From contig OY987271.1 of the NCBI GenBank assembly GCA_963920665.1, positions 19,533,350 to 19,597,349 of the forward strand: a stretch of 64,000 nucleotides of DNA, read 5' to 3'. Both the position numbers and the translations under genes were made by a program. Under the pieces are notes generated by a model that saw nothing but the letters and a program-made list of their open reading frames with translations, searched no databases and was not told where the DNA came from. Origin of the DNA: Straminergon stramineum. Its lineage: Eukaryota; Streptophyta; Bryopsida; Hypnales; Calliergonaceae. Positions 33,564-44,974 of the stretch are shown here, piece by piece; the stretch's first letter is position 1, and each line of letters opens with the position of its first letter.

Positions 33564-36244
33564 TGTATGCCCTTTGCAATTGGATTCTAAGGTAGAGATA
33601 TACCAAATTATCAAAGTGCCTAAAAGTGCCACTTGATTAAATGCTCTTATTCTATACATCTCTTGAATAATTATATATCAATTATTGAAGATACAATTTT
33701 AGCCTCTAGATAACCAAATGTCCATTTAAGGACCAATTACGGACATATTCGTTAAATTGAGACACAATGCATATTTTAAAACTTCAACCCTATTATCAAA
33801 GACCTCCATTCTAATGAATCAAAGATATATCAACAAATCTTTAACTTTTGAAGAATCAAAGGTATGTAAGTGTATTAATATGTTCAAGTTTCAATTTTTC
33901 AAAATCTCTCAATATTAAACACTTATTTTCATCAAAATATAGGGTCACAGATAATGTGAAATTGCAAATTGGAATTCGGATAGGTGGTGTTGAAGTCAAA
34001 ATTGAATGGATACTTTCGAAAACTTAGCAAAAGATGGAGACATTCGCTCCCTTCGTGGAAATGGGAAAAAAAATTCCAATTGGATGCTTGGATAAAAAGT
34101 TATGTAACCATAAGAAATCCAAGTAGTTCAAGTAGTGTTGGCATATTTTGCTAAATTCCAAATCTACTTCTTAAATTGGGAATGTATGTACTAACATCAT
34201 ATACCATATGCAATTTTTTAAAAAGAAACTACTTTCAGTGCACTAATCTCATTCCAAGAGGTGTCAAAGCTATATACTAACATTACCAAACAAATTTGAA
34301 GAAAACATTTTCTCTTACCTACAATTGGTACTACCTTGAAATTTGTATTATCAAATGTCTTTAAATTTTTTCCATTTAATCAAAAGCTAACTCTAATTAA
34401 GCTTTCATGGTCCATATTTCAAATACAAAAATTACCCACTTTATAAAAAATCATCAAAAAATGACTAGTGTGATTGCCAATGTACCCAACTTCCTTTGGT
34501 ATTGCAAGGTGATTTAGAATATGGTAGACCCCTTATTTGCTCCTTAAATTTTTCATGCATGTAACTCACAAAATGTAGTACTCAATGGTGTAGATTCTCA
34601 ATGTTTTGTAGAGCAAAAATTTGACTCCAAGCGTGACTCTAAGAGGGCTTGAAGTCTATTGACCTTGTCTTGGTGGAATGAAAAGATTTTTTTTCCCTTC
34701 CTTCAAGCATTGTAATCTTTCAATCCACATTGTTAAATGGGTTAAAAAGATTCTCGCACATTGACATATAAGGCTACTACACTTTTATACCATTGTAGTT
34801 CAAAAAAATATGTTTTTATTCTCAATTTTGATCAATGGACTCAAAAATGGCAGTTTTTGACAATTTCTCTTGTAAAACACTCCTAGCATTAAATCATCAT
34901 ACAAGTAATCTTTGACCCCTCATAAATTTTGTATAGGGTACCCATATGATACATGTTTTGGTGCATTAAAATCTCTTTTCAATTGCCAAGCAAAAGATAT
35001 AATAATTTGGCTATTCTCATAATAGAACATATACACAATAAAAAAAATGATGTTTTTAGGAGTACCTACTTTAAGTGTGGACTCTTCTACAAGTAATTTG
35101 AGTGAACAATAGACTTAGGCTCAAGTTGAATTAATTACCAGTTTCCATGCATCCAAAAAGTTATATTCATTTGTGTGACAACATCTTCCTAACTGTTGTA
35201 GTAGGTGTTTTCTCAGTAGATTTACAATAATGGGTGTCAACACAAAATGTTGAATCTCGCTTTCAAAATTCTAAATATTATCAACTAAGGCCAATGTTTT
35301 TTAAAAGCACCAATTCAAGGAGCAAGAATTTTGAGAATCTTCTTGGTTTTGACATCTTTTTCTCAATTTCTTCCTATTACATATCTTCCTTCACCTTTTT
35401 CGTTTAAACTTGAGGTTTGAGTCTTTGGCATGTCAATGATTTAAACCTTAGACTTTCCTTATGAAGTCACTTGTGTCAAAACTAGAATTAAAAAACCTAC
35501 CACCACATCATGTTTTGACTACCAATAAGTCAAATTGTAATGTCTAAAATTTTTAAAGAAATCCAACACGTCTACATAGAGTGCTCTCATGAAGTTGCCT
35601 CTCTAATTCGGTCATCTAATTTAACATTTTGGTCCATGATGGAAAACTAAATTTCCAAATCTACAAAGGGGAGATATAATAGAAACAAAAATATATCTTA
35701 TTCATCTTTTGATTGATTACCTAAAGTAGTGTAAAATGTCAAGAAAATAGTGTGGGGCAATTTAATGAGACTATTTAGTGTATGTACAACATTGAAATTC
35801 ATGTTGGTGAATAATTGCCAGAATCTTTACTAAATTTTTGAGTGGGCTCCCATTCCACTAGAAACAAAGGAATAAAATTGGATGAGATTTGCCAATATTT
35901 GGATGCAATTCAATATTCTTAGCTCATATTATGGATGAGTGAAAAAAGGATGATTGAAATCAGACACTTTCTTTGACCACCTTGCATTCTAAAGTGTGTA
36001 TTCTACTTGCACCACAAAAAACAAAGAAGTTCAATTACTAGAAACTCAAACAATCTATATCTTATTCATCATTTTATTGATTCTATCAATTAGTGTGAAA
36101 TCAAGAAAATAGTATGGGGGCAATCTAATGAGAATATTTGTTGTATTGTAGTCTCCTCCCCTTATTCACCATTTGATTGATTACATAAATTAGTGTGAAA
36201 TGTCAAGAAAATAGTGAGTGTGGAGGCAATCTAAGAGTATTTGT
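33564..36244. repeat. AT-rich, ancient dispersed repeats
   Basis: The part 33960-34900 is homologous in patches to 42640-42960, 43800-45640 and 49380-49870 (for example TCAAAATTGAATGGAT / TCAATTTTGAATGGAT, then AATGACTAGTGTG / AATGACTAGCTAGTG, then the GGTGATTTAGAATATGGTAG-like block). Another local repeat, GTGTGAAATGTCAAGAAAAT, recurs between 35730 and 36220. No coding found. Confidence 0.45.
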
Positions 36245-36514
36245 CATTACAAAAAATTTCAACCTTGCAGAGAGCTATTAAGACTTCATTTCTGGCCCCC
36301 CGTGGTGCAAATATAGAAAAAATGAAAAAATGAAAGACTAAAAAAATTAGAAAAATTAGAAAATAATAAATAAATAAATGAAAAATATTGCCACGTCAGA
36401 TTCCAGATTTTGAAAAATAAAAAAATAATTCTTGATTTTGATTTTTTTTTCTGTAATTGCACTGCAGGGGTGCAAAACTCACAGCCTCTTTGAGGGCTGG
36501 ATTTTTTTGTAATG
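36245..36514. mobile_element. 270-bp MITE with CATTAC ends
   Basis: CATTACAAAAAATTT at the left pairs with ATTTTTTTGTAATG at the right. GCCCCCCGTGGTGCAA and TTGCACTGCAGGGGTGC form the next pair. It is homologous, in reverse, to the element at 6915-7195. Confidence 0.65.
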
Positions 36515-36694
36515 TGTGTTGTACATTAAGAGCCTTGGTGGCTGATTTAGCCCATTTCAAGGCACAGTTGGGAAGCATAATGTGCTGCAGAGAAGAGTGT
36601 GGCACAAGGTGTGGCGGAATTGGCCACCAAATCGACAGGGGTGGCCAATTCCAGGGTTTCCACTGCGTTCCAATTGAGTTCCCTCGACTCTTAA

Positions 36695-36765
36695 CCCCTA
36701 AAGGACCAGGGGTGCAAAATACAGTGTTGCGGAAGCCACCTGGTGGCCTTACGGTCCTTTAGGGG
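36695..36765. mobile_element. 71-bp minimal piggyBac-type MITE
   Basis: Perfect TTAA flanks (36691-36694 and 36766-36769) enclose CCCCTAAAGGACC at the left and its exact complement GGTCCTTTAGGGG at the right. It is the smallest and cleanest member of the TTAA family here and therefore defines the terminal 13 bp. Confidence 0.8.
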
Positions 36766-36773
36766 TTAACAGA

Positions 36774-36889
36774 AGAGAACCTGCCGGTGCAGGCGCATTG
36801 GCTTTCTGCACGGGAGCTTGCCCAGGAGCTCGCCCTGGGGCTTGCTCCCCTGCAGAAAGCCAATGCGCCTGCACTGGCGGGTGTTCTCT
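36774..36889. repeat. 116-bp hairpin with 39-nt arms
   Basis: The left arm AGAGAACCTGCCGGTGCAGG continues CGCATTGGCTTTCTGCA. The right arm is TGCAGAAAGCCAATGCGCCT then GCACTGGCGGGTGTTCTCT. Pairing is near-perfect, with three changes and a small bulge. The loop itself has GGGAGC/GCTCCC complementarity. It could be a young MITE, an inverted duplication or a small-RNA precursor; the sequence alone does not decide. Confidence 0.7.
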
Positions 36890-37278
36890 AGAACAGTAAC
36901 TTAACTTGGTCTCCTCCCCTTCTTCCAATGGTTTGTCTCCTTCTCCCACTGAGTCTGCACCCAAGCTTCTTCCATGGCCAGAGTTATTTATTCCCAACTG
37001 AATGGCTCCACTGACTGCATGCGTCTTCTCCCCCACTAAGTGAAGTGAAGTTTTAACTAACTTTGACCCCCACCCACCCACCTGCAATGGTGACTCTAAA
37101 GCCGTAAAGAGGTTTCATTTGGGTCAAAAAATAAAATAAAGCCGTAAAGAGACGAGCCCAATTCCCAAGCGAGCACTTGCAATGCAATGGGGGAAACTGG
37201 AAAGTTTGGGTCTGAGTGGTGCTCTCCTTGTTTTTTATTTCATGTTGGACGGACCTTCCTTCCCCGCCCAAATTAAGG
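36890..37278. other. No recognised gene
   Basis: AAAGCCGTAAAGAG occurs twice (about 37098 and 37138). No coding motif seen. Confidence 0.35.
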
Positions 37279-37501
37279 TAAGGTAGGCAAACCCAATACC
37301 AACCATTGACCTAATACCACCCAAATGTAGGACACTTGTTGATCTTAAAATGAGAATCTGTGACAGAAGTATATGCCTTAACTTCTCAAGAAGTAAAGTT
37401 AAGGCATGTCTTATTGTCAAAGATTGTCACTCTAGGATCAATGATAGTTCTACATTTGGATGGTATTGGGTCAATGGTTGGTATCGGGTTCACCTACCTT
37501 A
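37279..37501. mobile_element. 223-bp MITE with TAAGGTAGG ends
   Basis: The left arm TAAGGTAGGCAAACCCAATA continues CCAACCATTGACC. The right arm is its complement over about 50 bp with few mismatches, ending GGGTTCACCTACCTTA. Confidence 0.7.
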
Positions 37502-37585
37502 GCTTAAGGAGTGATATGTTGGGCTCAAGACTCTAATTGGCCCCCTCCTCCCACTGAATGAATGTCCTTCATACACTCCATGGCC

Positions 37586-37803
37586 AGGTGGATTGACCCC
37601 CTCGCTCATCCCCAAGGGAACCTCCTGAAATTTGTTTATTTGACACATATGATAAAATTTGTAAATTTTGAATTCATAATTGCAATCAAAGGCCCTAGCT
37701 GAAGATAAATTATTGAAGCACAAAATAGGGGGTCTTTTTTTAACATGCACCCATGGATTGACTTGGGGGATGAGCAAGGGGAAAAATTCTCCCCGACCCA
37801 CTC
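37586..37803. mobile_element. MITE of the GGGTGAAC family, uninterrupted copy
   Basis: TGGATTGACCCCCTCGCTC at the left and a diverged GATGAGCAAGGGG...CCCCGACCC at the right. The interior matches 38867-39107 in reverse orientation. Confidence 0.6.
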
Positions 37804-37899
37804 CATCAGTGAGCATAATAACTTAACTTCAGCTTATGATTTTATTTTAGTTGGGAAACCATCCGTTTATAATAACCCCCCGCCGCCCAAGGCTTGAAT

Positions 37900-38840
37900 A
37901 GGTTCAAAAACAACATTTCTTTTGAAGTGTTATAGATAAAATTTTCACTAAGTTATAGAGATCTCAACCATACAATCTTGTAGTGCACTTGTGGTAGATG
38001 ATGTGCATCAAATTTGGTGTCATTTGACTGCACATATTGCAAGATTATAATGTTTTAGTGTTGAAAAAGGATGCTGAATTTTTCCTAAAAATACATTTGG
38101 AGGCAAAATTTGGTTTCTAAATCTACTCAAATGAAGAAACTTTACACTATAAAGTGATTCAAAATCAGCATAGAAATAAATTGATGAAAAAAAATATCAT
38201 TCAATTGACTCATTGTGTCTGCATAATGGCTTTGAAATGTCTAAAAATAGCAAGAAATGTTGCAAAAAACACATCAAAAACTAAACCTCCTTCTACTAAA
38301 ATGCTTCTTAGTCACTCATAACTTCTTGGATTGATATGAAATTTTACACATACAAACTAGACTAGTATGTGTAACTTTTACAAAAACAATTATTGGAAAT
38401 GAATATTGTATGAAGAAGAAACAAGTTGCCAAAGTTCACTGTAATCCAAAAATGTCAAGATTTTGAACTTTGAATTGCTCTCACACATTCAAAACTACCT
38501 AAATTGACATGAAAATTCTAGCACAATAACTAGACTTCAAGGGGAACATAACTCAACAAAATTTTTATTAAAAACAAACTTTGGATGAAGGAGATACAAG
38601 CCCCCGAAATTGTAGCCATCAAATGCAATTTCATGAACTCAAATTGAACCTATGAACTTTAATTGGCTTCCAAAAATTCAGTACATCTTGGATTGATCTA
38701 AAAATTTTACCACACAAAATAGAAGAGAGAGTGCAAATTTTACAACAAGTTTTATTGAATTCAGACATCAGATCCAAAGGTTACAACACTTTGAATTCCA
38801 CATGAGGACACTTTGGGTCCCCTTAGGTGGTGAGGGGTTT
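37900..38840 (+). repeat. Degenerate copy of the 0.94-kb piggyBac-type element
   Basis: Patches such as CAACCATACAATCTTGTAGTG and ATTGCAAGATTATAATGTTTT correspond to GTAACCATAGGATCTTGTAG and ATTGCAAGATATTAGCGTTT in copy 1. Ends are no longer clear; a possible right end is GAGGGGTTTA near 38830. Confidence 0.45.
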
Positions 38841-38866
38841 ATATTGCCCCAACCAACTGAACTCGG

Positions 38867-39107
38867 CCGGGGTGGATTGACCCCTCTCTCGTCCCCCTAA
38901 AGTCATTCCAAGGTGCATGTAAAAAAAAAGACCCCTATTTTGTGCTACATTTATTTATCTTCTCTACATCCCCTAGCTAATTTGGGGCCTCTGATTGCAA
39001 ATATGAATTCAAAATTTCCAAATTTTATCATGTGTGAAAAATAAAAAATTTCAGGATTTTTACTTGGGGACGAGCGAAGGGGTCAATCCCCCCCGACCCT
39101 GAACTTG
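38867..39107. mobile_element. MITE of the GGGTGAAC family, about 240 bp
   Basis: GGGGTGGATTGACCCCTCTC on the left and GAGCGAAGGGGTCAATCCCC on the right. It is the best uninterrupted reference for the interrupted copies at 16894 and 39715. Confidence 0.65.
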
Positions 39108-39277
39108 GCCTTCCATCCATCATGTAGCAGCCAGCATTTGGCACATTTGGCAAATTACATAATGATAAGCTTAGCAGCCAAGGACCTGAAGCAGTCCCAA
39201 AGGACGGACAGAAGCCCTGCCATGCACTCATGTTGGGGATAAAATTGAAATTAATAGGAGCTTCATCAAAACTCCCT

Positions 39278-39311
39278 AGTCCCTACAGTACAGTACAGTA
39301 CTGTAGGGACT
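39278..39311. repeat. 34-bp perfect hairpin
   Basis: AGTCCCTACAGTAC is followed by six bases and its exact complement GTACTGTAGGGACT. The loop continues the CAGTA pattern, so slippage in an alternating motif may have produced it. Confidence 0.7.
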
Positions 39312-39714
39312 CACTCATCTCCACTGGACTCATCCCACCGCAAATGGATGGCAGTCTATTTTAGTCTACTACGGAGTATAAGCTAAGGTAGTCTGTCCTC
39401 TTCCTCAGAGGCTGCTACTGCTACTGTAAAGTACAGTACTATACTGTATTAAATAAGTTATACAACAGAAGATGACAACAGGAAAAGACAAAAGGGGCCT
39501 AACTCATGTGGACTCTTGGCCACGGAGACATGATGGGGAGATGAGGAGGGGGGGCCGGGGGGAACCCACCAGGGCTTTTGTTTTGGGCGAAATTTTGCCA
39601 GATTTGTCAGAATCTGACCACTGTGAATCTGTCCTTCCAAAATCTGGCCTCTGCACTTCTGACTGCACTGAAGCCAACACAGGGGACACTATGATGAGTT
39701 TAGTCCAAAAAAAA

Positions 39715-40711
39715 AGCCCGGGAATCCACCCAGTAGCTCCCCAAGGGAAAACGTTGAAATTTTTGATTAGCCATGCATGATAAAACTTGCAAATTCTGAA
39801 TTCATATATGCAAGCAGAGGCCCCAAGTTGAAGTAAATCAGCCCATTGTGGTCAGATGACCCATAGTGGTCACCTAGCAAGTCACCCCATTGTGGTTTTT
39901 TTCAGACCCTATCATGGGTTTTATTAGTAAATGAGATTTGGACCACAATCAATGTCTTACGTGACAGTAATGGAGTGATTAGTGACTGCATTGGGAACTT
40001 CTAACTTTTTAGTGTAATTTCATTGTAGGAAGTGACTTTTTTAGGCCTTTCACATTAGAAATTATTGTGACTGCTTTAGGTGTGTAAGATGAGCATGATG
40101 GGTACAGATTTTGTTGGTTCTCAGGTAGTCTACAGACTCTTATGGGCCATGATGGGCTGAACACTTCAAAAATTCATAGCAAATTCAGACTTTGTCAAAA
40201 AAAAAAATTTTAAATGCTCTCACTGTTTTTTACACTTGTGTTTATGTAGGAAAAAAATGAAAAAATTTCAGCCATGGCATGAGTACGAACTCTTAATTCT
40301 GACCCAATGGGATGTTTTACCTTAGATATTCTGAACAGTGAAATTCAGTTGCCTTAACAATTAGGTTGCCTTACTCCAAGAAAGTTACTTTATAAGAAAA
40401 TTACTTTACAAGCCATCAAAGTGAACAAAAATTTCTACAAAAATTTCCATTTATGCACATAAAGTTTCATGAGTCCCAATTAAAACAAAATCTAATTCAA
40501 AAGTGGTACATTCTTGTAGAGTAATAGTAAATATTTATATAGTGTCAAATGTCGAGAAATTAGTGTGGAGCAACCTAATTTCACTATGTAGTGTAGGAGA
40601 AGTGGACAAGGTAATTTAATCAAGCACAAAATATGGGGTCTTTTTTTTTAACATGCACCTTTGGAAGGACTTGGGGGGAACAAGCAAGGGAGGCAATTCA
40701 CCCTAGCTGAA
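39715..40711. mobile_element. MITE of the GGGTGAAC family, split by two insertions
   Basis: The left half (to about 39838) and right half (from about 40610) match the reverse of 16894-17372. Between them lie about 490 bp of unrelated sequence and the inner element at 40337-40586. Confidence 0.55.
40337..40586. mobile_element. Inner MITE with GTGAAATT ends, second copy
   Basis: GTGAAATTCAGTTGCC at the left, CAACCTAATTTCAC at the right. Its interior is nearly the same as 17003-17243, for example AATAGTAAATATTTATAT and TCATGAGTCCCAATTA. Confidence 0.65.
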
Positions 40712-41504
40712 AATGGGTGGTATAGATGGGGGAGCACTGGGGGACAATTTTCCAAGTGTATTAAGTTTGGTGTGTTTTTATCTCTATTTTTTACTCGAAA
40801 TAGAATTCTTGCAAAAAATTTCACTAATTTCTTTGCACATGTTTTCAAATTGCAATTGGGGTTTTTTCCCAATTCCATTGGCTAACAATGAACTAATTGG
40901 TGGTTCTCCCCAAACATTGGAGTAGATCACTTGGGGCTAGTTGGGGAGGGGGGGGGGGGGGGGAGCTTGTCTGGGTTTCCAATTGGAGAAGTTGGAAGGA
41001 AAAAAAAATGGGGTGGGGGCTCGATCAACTTGGGCGGAACTGAAGAGCATTGCCTTCACTAACATTTGGGGATATTTTGGAGTTTTACTAGCTATTTTTC
41101 CACCCATTTCCATATTGAACCATTTTTTCAAGAACCAAGTCCTTTCTCTCTATTTTTTTCCTCGAAATAGAAACTTTATAGATTTTTTTGCATGAGTTCT
41201 TTGCTGATGTTTTCAAATTGCAACCACGTGTTTCCCAAATTCCACCAACTAACAATGAACTAATGGGTGGTTGTCCCTGAACATCGATAGTCTTCACCAA
41301 AGTGACCAAATTTTTCATTTGGTAAAAACAAACTAGCATTTGTTGGCTATCAATGGAAAGGGAGTGCCTAACAAGCATTTTTACATGAAGAAAAGAGAAG
41401 CCAAGGTAGCAGTTGCTTGGAAAATCATTTGACCGAAATTTAATTCCTTCAAAACCTAAGAGAATGTCATTGTAAGTAATGCATACCTATAATCATCACT
41501 ATTA
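40712..41504. repeat. Local duplication with a long G run
   Basis: AACAATGAACTAAT followed by TGGTGGTT or GGGTGGTTGTCCC recurs (about 40886 and 41250), with TTTCAAATTGCAA before each (about 40845 and 41211), so a segment of some 370 bp is duplicated. A run of about 17 G at 40947-40963 is a likely length-error site. Confidence 0.5.
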
Positions 41505-42360
41505 GTAGCTTAGCATAGTTACTATTATTAAACATAAATAATTTTATTAGATCTTGTGGAAACTAAAAGAAGATTCCAAAATATTTCAGTATGCATTTAT
41601 TAATTATTTGGACATTGTATCAATAAGTGATGTATTTTCAAAGTATTGTCTCTAGGTGTACTAGAAATCAACAATATGTTCTCAAAAACTTTCATGTTTT
41701 GACTGGGTACATCTTATGTAACCAATATCTAGAAAAAAAATAATGCTTTGTGGGGGTATGAATGGGAGTGTGGATATTTGGGCAATGTTAATTATGGGTG
41801 TACTGATACCTTAGAATGCCATTGAAGATTGTTGAAAATTATTTATTTCTATAGTACTTCAACAATAAGAACAATCAAACAATTTTAGATTGGTGTCTTA
41901 TAATGAATATAATTGACATGTTTGTCTGGTTTGGTAGCAATCCATTGTACATATGAAGAAGTTTAAGTGGAAACTTACTAAGAAATTGAGTTTGTGGTAT
42001 AAGGACAAGTCTCTTGTAGAGAAGTTGCTTGCTTAGAGGGTGGCCATTACTTGGTTACTTAGCCAGGCAATTTCCTAAAGTATGTACACCCACAATCAAC
42101 ATTGCCTAAAATGTGACACCTACGTATGGACCTAAAAGAGTCATTTTTTCTTAGATATGGAATACACAAGATGTACACAATTTGAAAATGAAAGTTTAGT
42201 CTTGGTTTTGGTACACCTAGAGACAATACTTTGAAAATTCATAAATGAATCATATGTGTCTAACTAATGCTTGCTAAAGTAAGTTGGAATCTTTGTTCCA
42301 ATGCTAATGAGATCTAATAAAAATAATTTATGTTTAATAATAGTGACTATGCTCAATTGT
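41505..42360. repeat. Foldback repeat with about 300-bp arms
   Basis: The left arm (41505-41825) and right arm (42066-42360) are inverted copies. For example, ATTATTAAACATAAATAATT on the left matches the complement of AATTTATGTTTAATAATA on the right, and GGCAATGTTAATTATGGGTG matches the complement of CACCCACAATCAACATTGCC. Non-coding. Confidence 0.65.
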
Positions 42361-42639
42361 AATTACAGGTGATTGTAAGTTAATATAACTTCTATCATAC
42401 TCAACTATTAAGATTGACACTCAATCAAACCAAATATTTTATTAAAGTTGGAAAACCAAATTTGTTAGATGCTAAAATAGGAATTTTCTCTCAAACTTGT
42501 GTTTCTTTGTAGATTTTTCTTGAAAAAATAGATTTCCTAACATTTGGTCATCTAATTTTAGAATCATTTTTTTACTAAGTATGATAGTTGTGTACAATTC
42601 TAACCTCTAAGAGACCAAAGGTCTATAAACTCACAAGAT

Positions 42640-44040
42640 GAAATGTGAGTAGATACATGTAAAGGTCAATTTTGAATAGAACACAAAGAGTATAAATGTA
42701 TCTACTTCTTGGGAGTTGGGATGCATTTTTTTCCAGTCAATTGCTTGGATCAAATATTGTGTTGTCTAAAAAAAACTAAGTACAATGAGTAGAAATTTGG
42801 CAAGTATGTATCTAACATGATATAGTATGAAATTGTAGAGCATAGAAACAAAGTCTATCACTTTTATGCTAGAACCTCACTCGAAGAGGAGTCAAAGAAT
42901 GTTGTCATTGTCAAGCAAATTAGAATTTTTTCTATCAACTAGCATATAATATTAATGTGTCTTTTCAAGGTAAACTTTTCAATATTGATTATTTCTTTAT
43001 TTTGAATTATATATATTTCTTAAATTATCAACACTTGACAATGAAAGAATATTTTGCCTTTTGGATTTTGTTTGGGGTGATATTGAAGACATTTTATTCA
43101 ATTTCATTTTATCAAATTAGAGTTTAAAAAGTATTCAAATTGACAAAAACAAATCTATTGAAAGCTATAAGAAGTTTGAGTAAGCCTTACTCAAATTGCA
43201 CACAAGTGAGCTATGGTGTACTATAGTTGGATAGTATTCAAAGTGATATAAAAAGTAAGGAATTAGATATAAAGTGCATACATTGACAATACATGTCTAC
43301 TATGAAATCTAGCATGCAATGCAGTCTCTACAATGAATTAATTTTTATTTTCAATTATAAATTACAAAACTAAAGTCACTCATAATGCTATTGCTTATTA
43401 GAATTGTTTGGTTGCTTGGGATTTTATTCTTCTTTAGAGTACAAATGAAGATAGTTGTTCCTTTCTTGTTTTGGGGTGCGAAAAACAATCTTATAATCAT
43501 GAGCGCATTTTAGAAAAAGACAATGTTGTTCAGAAGACCATAATATATGGAAAGTTTGTTGCTTTTTGCAGGTGCATTAAGATTTGCAAGAATTGTGATA
43601 GGCCATGAAAATTGGCAAGTGTAGACAATTGCAATGGAAGGATATTGTAAACTATATACATCCACATCCACAACATCTTTAAGTGTACCCCCTCAAAGAA
43701 TATTCCACTAACCAAAACACCTCGGTATCACTACATACTATGAAATCATACATTGGTTATCCAACAAATGACATGTGTCTATTGAACATATAATTAAAAT
43801 GTTCAAGTAAGTTTCTACAAAGTCAATTTTGAATGGATTTTTATGAAATTTTATCACAAGGTGCGTACACTAACTATCTTTGTGGGAAAAGAGAATTTTC
43901 TTAATCAAATGCCTAGGTGAATAGGTTTGTTGCCCAAAAAATTTGGAGCAATTTGAGCATTTTTTTGTTAGAAACCTCATCAACTATTGAAATTTGTCTT
44001 GTATGTAACTAATATGATAAATGACAAAAAAAATTCAAAT
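42640..44040. repeat. Ancient dispersed repeats, AT-rich
   Basis: Segments near 42640-42960 and 43800-44040 belong to the same old family as 33960-34900 and 49380-49870. No coding recognised. Confidence 0.45.
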
Positions 44041-44044
44041 TTAA

Positions 44045-44970
44045 CCCCTAAATGCTCAAACTGTGTTTTTTTGGCAACATAGTGATTTTGGGCAAGTCAA
44101 TACGAATGGAGTTTTTCCTATTTTTCTTTGAAATTTTCAAACAACATGTGCACGAGGAGTATCTTGAAGACCCTATAATTTTCATAACTTTCACTACATG
44201 GATAAAAAGTTATTGTATGATTTGTAATTTTCATTGATCTTTGGGCAACCCAAAAATTTCTTAAAAAAATACTTTTTTAAGAAATAAAAATTTGAAATTG
44301 ATTTTCTAGATTTATATGTATATGGAAAGCTTTGAATCATTACATTTTGATTTATGAGATGAAAATTATGAGGAGTTTTAGTTCATGGGCAATTTCAGAT
44401 TCTCTACTCTAAAATAAACTTTGAAGTCCTTTATTTAACTCAATTTTCAATATTTTTTGAAAAAAAACACCCATAGGATGTAGATTTTTTATTTCAACAT
44501 TCAAACCATTGGGATTGGCATTTTTCAATTCCATAACAAAATTCTTCACAATTTAGTATTTTCAATCATTCTCTATTTCTTTGTATTTACTTTTTTTTTC
44601 CTATGTGTTGTACAATTCCAAATGATCTGAATTTTTTTAAGTATGTAGCCAACTAGACTTGAAGAATGAATCCAAAGAATAACCTCCATTTTGGAATTTT
44701 TTTTTCATACAAATGTGGCCTTGTGAAGTGCAACTGCTCGTTTTTTCACAAGACCCCCAAAAGGATTTTTGCCAATTCAAACACTAATATCTTACAATCT
44801 ACATGGTGGAAATTTCTGAAATTTATTCCGCATCTTCTCAAATAAGTTTAGTACAAGATCTTACAGTTACATGTGTCCAAAAATGTTTTTTTCCTAAAAT
44901 GTGGTACTTGTTCTAGAAATGACAGTTTTGGAGCGTTTTTGGTGAAAATATAGTTAAAAACATTTAGGGG
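44045..44970 (-). mobile_element. piggyBac-type non-autonomous element, 926 bp, copy 4
   Basis: Intact TTAA on both sides (44041-44044 and 44971-44974), ends CCCCTAAATG and CATTTAGGGG. Orientation as copy 2. It interrupts a member of the old dispersed repeat family, which resumes at 44975. Confidence 0.75.
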
Positions 44971-44974
44971 TTAA

